11,833 bases of DNA from Milkweed yellows phytoplasma str. MW1 (lineage in GTDB: Bacteria; Bacillota_I; Bacilli_A; Acholeplasmatales; Acholeplasmataceae). The position numbers and the translations under genes were made by a program. Position 1 is the stretch's first letter. Each line of letters opens with the position of its first letter. Location: the NCBI RefSeq assembly GCF_000309485.1, contig NZ_AKIL01000062.1, positions 1-11,833 on the forward strand, written 5' to 3'. The notes beneath the pieces were generated by a model. That model searched no databases. It saw nothing but the letters and a program-made list of their open reading frames with translations, and was not told the DNA's origin. This document shows, piece by piece, positions 9,028 through 11,833 of this stretch.

Positions 9028-10656
9028 ATGTTTCAAGAATCGAATTTTATTAAAACTATTATGCAAAAAGATTTAGACGAAAAAAAATATAAAGAAATAA
9101 TTACTCGATTTCCGCCTGAACCGAATGGTTTTCTTCATTTAGGACACGCAAGAGCTATTATTATTAACTTTGAATTGGCTAAATTTTTTCAAGGAAAGAC
9201 TTATTTAAGGTATGATGACACTAACCCTTCTAAAGAAAATCAAATTTATGTGGACGCTATTTTAGAAGATATTAAATGGTTGGGTTATGAGCCGGACCAA
9301 ATTTTTTATGCTTCTGATTATTTTGATATTATCGAAGAAAAAGCTATTTTATTAATTAAAAAAGGCAAAGCTTTTGTAGATGATTTGACTATGGAGCAAT
9401 TGAAAGAATATAGAGGTGAATTGAAACAACCTGGCAAAAATTCTCCTTATCGCGACCGCACTGTTGAGGAAAATTTATATTTGTTTCAACAAATGAAACA
9501 AGGAGTTTTTAAAGATGGCGAAAAAGTTTTAAGAGCTAAAATTGATATGGCTAGTCCTAACATGAACCTTCGTGATCCTGTTTTATATCGTATTTTAGAT
9601 GCTTATACTCTTAAAAAGAAATTTTATCATATTTTCCCTGCTTATGATTTTGCTCATCCTTTAGAGGATGCTATTGAAGGGATAACTCATTCCTTATGTT
9701 CTTTAGAATTTGAAGATCATCGCCCTTTATATGATTGGATCATTAAAGAAACAGAAATGAAAAACACACCTAAACAAATAGAATTCGGGCGCCTAAACAT
9801 TACTCAAACTTTTTTAAGCAAAAGAAATTTAAAATTTTTAGTAGATTCGCAATTAGTGCAAGGTTGGGGCGATCCAAGAATGCCGACCTTAAAGGGGGTT
9901 AAAAAAAGAGGTTATACGCCGGAAGCTATTAAAAAATTTATTTTAGAAATAGGTCTTTCCAAAAATAATACTCATATCGATAAAAATATGCTAGATTCTT
10001 GTTTAAGGGATGATCTGCAAAAAAAAGCCAAAAAAGCGATGGCCGTGGTAGAACCTTTAAAAGTAACTATTACTAATTATCCTGATAATCAAATAGAATA
10101 TAACGAAATACTTTTTCATGAAGATTTAAGTTTCGGTTCCAGAAAAATGGCTTTTTCTAAACACATTTATATAGAAAAAAATGATTTTCAATTAACTAAA
10201 TTAAACAAAAAATCTAAAAAATTATTTTTAAACGGAGAAGTGAGGTTATTGCATTTTTATTTCGTTAAAGCTTATGATGTTATTAGAGATGAAAAAGGTG
10301 AAATTATTGAAGTTTTAGCAACATATGATCCTCAAACTAAAAGTGGCAGCGGCTTTAACGCAAGAAAACCGAACGGAACTATTCATTTTGTAGAGAAGTC
10401 AACCGCTAAAAAAGCTTTTTTTAATTTTTATGAACCACTTTTCAATAGTGAAAACCCTAACCCTTTAAATTTAAGTGCGGATTTTAATCATCATTCTTGG
10501 CTGAAAAAAGAAGTTTTAATAGAAGGTTCTTTAAACTTAGAACAAAACCATGAACCAATTCAATTTGTGAGACAAGGTTATTTTAATATAGACCATCAAC
10601 CTGATAATTTAGCTAATTTTAACGAAATAATTCCTTTGAAAAAAATTTATAAATGA
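9028..10656 (+). CDS. glnS: Glutaminyl-tRNA synthetase
   Basis: Class I aminoacyl-tRNA synthetase that charges tRNA-Gln with glutamine. From this start it has 542 residues, close to E. coli GlnRS. The HIGH motif is HLGH at residues 37-40 inside FPPEPNGFLHLGHA; the KMSKS loop is LSKR at 263-266. GlnRS-specific blocks are clear: RYDDTNPSKE, EYRGELKQPGKNSPYRDRTVEEN, and EGITHSLCSLEFEDHRPLYDW, followed by the two beta-barrel anticodon-binding domains. These distinguish it from GluRS. The frame is open upstream to a TTG at 8980, but GAGG (9016-9019) sits 8 nt before the ATG at 9028 and the protein's conserved part begins soon after, so ATG is preferred. It ends at TGA, the only TGA stop here. tsaD ends 84 nt upstream. 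Its presence means direct Gln-tRNA charging rather than sole reliance on GatCAB. Confidence 0.96.
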   Translation: MFQESNFIKTIMQKDLDEKKYKEIITRFPPEPNGFLHLGHARAIIINFELAKFFQGKTYLRYDDTNPSKENQIYVDAILEDIKWLGYEPDQIFYASDYFDIIEEKAILLIKKGKAFVDDLTMEQLKEYRGELKQPGKNSPYRDRTVEENLYLFQQMKQGVFKDGEKVLRAKIDMASPNMNLRDPVLYRILDAYTLKKKFYHIFPAYDFAHPLEDAIEGITHSLCSLEFEDHRPLYDWIIKETEMKNTPKQIEFGRLNITQTFLSKRNLKFLVDSQLVQGWGDPRMPTLKGVKKRGYTPEAIKKFILEIGLSKNNTHIDKNMLDSCLRDDLQKKAKKAMAVVEPLKVTITNYPDNQIEYNEILFHEDLSFGSRKMAFSKHIYIEKNDFQLTKLNKKSKKLFLNGEVRLLHFYFVKAYDVIRDEKGEIIEVLATYDPQTKSGSGFNARKPNGTIHFVEKSTAKKAFFNFYEPLFNSENPNPLNLSADFNHHSWLKKEVLIEGSLNLEQNHEPIQFVRQGYFNIDHQPDNLANFNEIIPLKKIYK

Positions 10657-10720
10657 GAAAAACTTGATATCAAATGTTTTAGATTATTCACAGGTTAATT
10701 GATTTGATTCGCTATTTAGT

Positions 10721-10756
10721 TATTAAAAAAACCATCATTAGATGGTTTTTTTAATA
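10721..10756. terminator. Strong bidirectional rho-independent terminator behind glnS
   Basis: A perfect 16-bp inverted repeat, 10721-10736 and 10741-10756, with an ATTA loop. The core is CCATC/GATGG flanked by seven A on the left and seven T on the right, so each strand would give a GC-capped hairpin with a U tract. It lies between the plus-strand glnS stop at 10656 and the minus-strand membrane gene ending at 10821, the expected place for a shared terminator between convergent genes. Confidence 0.87.
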
Positions 10757-10777
10757 TATTGGTTCAACAAAAGGAAC

Positions 10778-10806
10778 AAAAAAGACTATCAATACAAGAT
10801 AGCCTC
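10778..10806 (-). terminator. Rho-independent terminator of the minus-strand membrane protein gene
   Basis: Read on the minus strand, GGCTATC (10804-10798) pairs with GATAGTC (10790-10784), including one G-U pair, around a 7-nt loop, and is followed by a run of six T (10783-10778). It starts about 15 nt after the TAA of the minus-strand gene. Together with the bidirectional hairpin further on, it would give this gene two tandem terminators. Confidence 0.62.
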
Positions 10807-10820
10807 CATTAATCCATAAA

Positions 10821-11354
10821 TTATTTTTCGGATAATTTTTTCATTGTATTAACAAAAAACGCTATAAAAGCCCAAATAAATACTAAAAATAAAGAGAAAC
10901 CTAAAAGCATTTCGTATTTTTTGTTGATTTTTCTTTCTATAATTTCGTCCAATATAATTAAAATAACAGACATATAAATACTATAAGGAGCGATGAAAAA
11001 AGCACTAACTAATAAGTAACCTAAAATAAAAAGAGGGTGAAAATATTTTTCAATCATTTGGCTACAAGTCATACCATAGGGTTGAAATATTATTATAGAA
11101 AGCATCATCATGCCTGTGAATAAAACAGTAATTAAAGCGTAGTTCCAAAAGACAAAACTTGCTTTATGAAAAATACCTTCGTTAGCTGTTCTTTTTTTAG
11201 AATGACAACGTTGATAATAAAGCAACATAGTTATGCTATAGACGAATAAAATGATAACAAAGAAAATGGCAGCAACTAATAACACTAAGTTATTTAAATC
11301 TGGGTTTTTGAAAAGATTTAGCAATAATCCTATAAATAACCCCAAATTTACCAC
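10821..11354 (-). CDS. C-terminal fragment of the broken membrane protein (hypothetical)
   Basis: A 177-residue frame with a GTG as the only possible upstream start and no clear Shine-Dalgarno, which suggests that it is the tail of a longer gene. It holds hydrophobic segments at about residues 2-15, 22-47, 68-91, 106-135 (long enough for two) and 148-170, and a basic loop at 52-56. The GTG overlaps by one base the TAG that ends the preceding frame, so coupled translation is possible if the pieces are separate genes. A D136-E137 pair lies before the last helix. No confident family match; a Bax inhibitor-1/YccA-like C-terminus is a weak possibility. Confidence 0.55.
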   Translation of the reverse strand: MVNLGLFIGLLLNLFKNPDLNNLVLLVAAIFFVIILFVYSITMLLYYQRCHSKKRTANEGIFHKASFVFWNYALITVLFTGMMMLSIIIFQPYGMTCSQMIEKYFHPLFILGYLLVSAFFIAPYSIYMSVILIILDEIIERKINKKYEMLLGFSLFLVFIWAFIAFFVNTMKKLSEK

Positions 11355-11448
11355 TAAATATTGAGCAGTAAAAAACTGATTGAAGGGATAAGAATTAAAA
11401 CTAATAAACTTACTACAGCGGACAATAACAAACCAGACATGATAAAGG

Positions 11449-11769
11449 TTAATTTATCTTTAGTAAAAACGTATGTAGGACCCGTTTTTTAATTTTAGCA
11501 GGAGAATTGTTCTTTGCAGCTTCTTTTTCAACTTTGCTATTTTCTATGGAAGTATGAAATTCTTTAAAAACATTTTTCATTGGTGGTATTTGTTTTAATA
11601 AACGAACTGATAAAACTGAAAAAACGAATAAAGCGATAAAAATAAAACTTTTACCTATAACGCTTTTTATCGAAGCAGTTTGATAATTAACCTTTTTTTT
11701 GCTAATAGCTTCGGCTAAAATATCTTCTTTTTGTTCAGCTTTAGACAAGATCGATCTCATTGTGAACAT
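11449..11769 (-). CDS. N-terminal fragment of the broken membrane protein (hypothetical)
   Basis: As it stands this frame encodes 106 residues: a hydrophilic, charged N-terminus of about 40 residues, one membrane segment (about 41-58), then a Lys/Glu-rich loop. The last 11 residues, after the KK at 94-95, are out-of-frame sequence if the frameshift in the A6 run is real. The ATG at 11769 has GAGG 10 nt upstream; an ATG three codons later is farther from it. TATA-rich hexamers at 11809-11821 could be a -10 box, but the -35 region would fall outside the window. No function recognised. Confidence 0.5.
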   Translation of the reverse strand: MFTMRSILSKAEQKEDILAEAISKKKVNYQTASIKSVIGKSFIFIALFVFSVLSVRLLKQIPPMKNVFKEFHTSIENSKVEKEAAKNNSPAKIKKRVLHTFLLKIN

Positions 11770-11833
11770 GTGTAATGTGCCTCTTTTTTTATTTTTAAAT
11801 TTTTCTTTCTTATAATTTATAAATATTTTTCTA

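Larger units (their letters stand above)
10821..11769 (-). pseudogene. Multi-pass membrane protein gene broken by two single-base frameshifts
   Basis: Three consecutive reading-frame pieces fit together as one protein. Piece 1 runs from the ATG at 11769 to a lysine-rich stretch encoded at the A6 run (plus-strand T6 at 11485-11490). From there a second frame encodes KTGPTYVFTKDKL and a long hydrophobic segment, ending in TAG at 11356-11354. Adding one base in the T6 run (plus-strand A6 at 11370-11375) joins that segment to piece 3, the 177-codon frame ending at 10821. With one base restored in each run the product would be about 316 residues with seven or eight membrane segments. Both breaks lie in six-base homopolymers, so sequencing error and real decay both fit. 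GAGG lies 10 nt before the ATG, and two terminators follow, as for a once-normal gene. The short N-terminus and the C-terminal LDEIIERKINKKYE-plus-membrane-helix pattern weakly recall the Bax inhibitor-1/YccA family; that is tentative. Confidence 0.6.

Noticed and set aside
11484..11494. Classical -1 ribosomal slippery heptamer at the first frameshift
   Set aside because: The A6 run is preceded by T, so the P-site codon could not re-pair well, and a second shift would still be needed further on.

Overview
The window is strongly A+T-rich and reads as chromosomal DNA of a wall-less Mollicute, most likely a phytoplasma ('Candidatus Phytoplasma') or a close Acholeplasma relative. UGA appears to be a stop: glnS ends at TGA, every tryptophan is written TGG, and no gene has an internal TGA. 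That argues against Mycoplasma/Spiroplasma, which read UGA as Trp. The assignment is an inference from code use, composition and gene content; no rRNA or tRNA lies here.

Layout: (1) 1-137, an AT-only leader with a hairpin and a likely promoter for pepF. (2) 138-1826, pepF, a cytosolic M3-family zinc oligopeptidase. (3) 1827-2232, a 406-nt non-coding stretch with a probable pepF terminator, further inverted repeats and an extended -10 promoter for gyrB. (4) 2233-6697, gyrB-gyrA, the two DNA gyrase subunits. (5) 6777-8943, tsaE-tsaB-tsaD, three partners in tRNA t6A synthesis. (6) 9028-10656, glnS, glutaminyl-tRNA synthetase. (7) 10657-10820, a convergent intergenic region with a 16-bp bidirectional terminator hairpin and a second terminator for the opposite strand. 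(8) 10821-11769 on the minus strand, a multi-pass membrane protein gene split into three reading-frame pieces by what look like two single-base losses in A/T homopolymers.

The plus-strand genes from gyrB to glnS run the same way with small gaps and no convincing internal terminator, so they could be one long transcript. They are housekeeping genes: DNA supercoiling, tRNA modification and tRNA charging. For two of them (tsaE and glnS) the longest open frame starts at an upstream TTG, but a well-placed Shine-Dalgarno supports an internal ATG, and I use the ATG starts.

I see no CRISPR array, insertion sequence, phage gene, secreted-effector signal peptide or other clearly new system. The points most worth following are the broken membrane gene, the presence of a true GlnRS in a Mollicute, and the structured gyrB leader.
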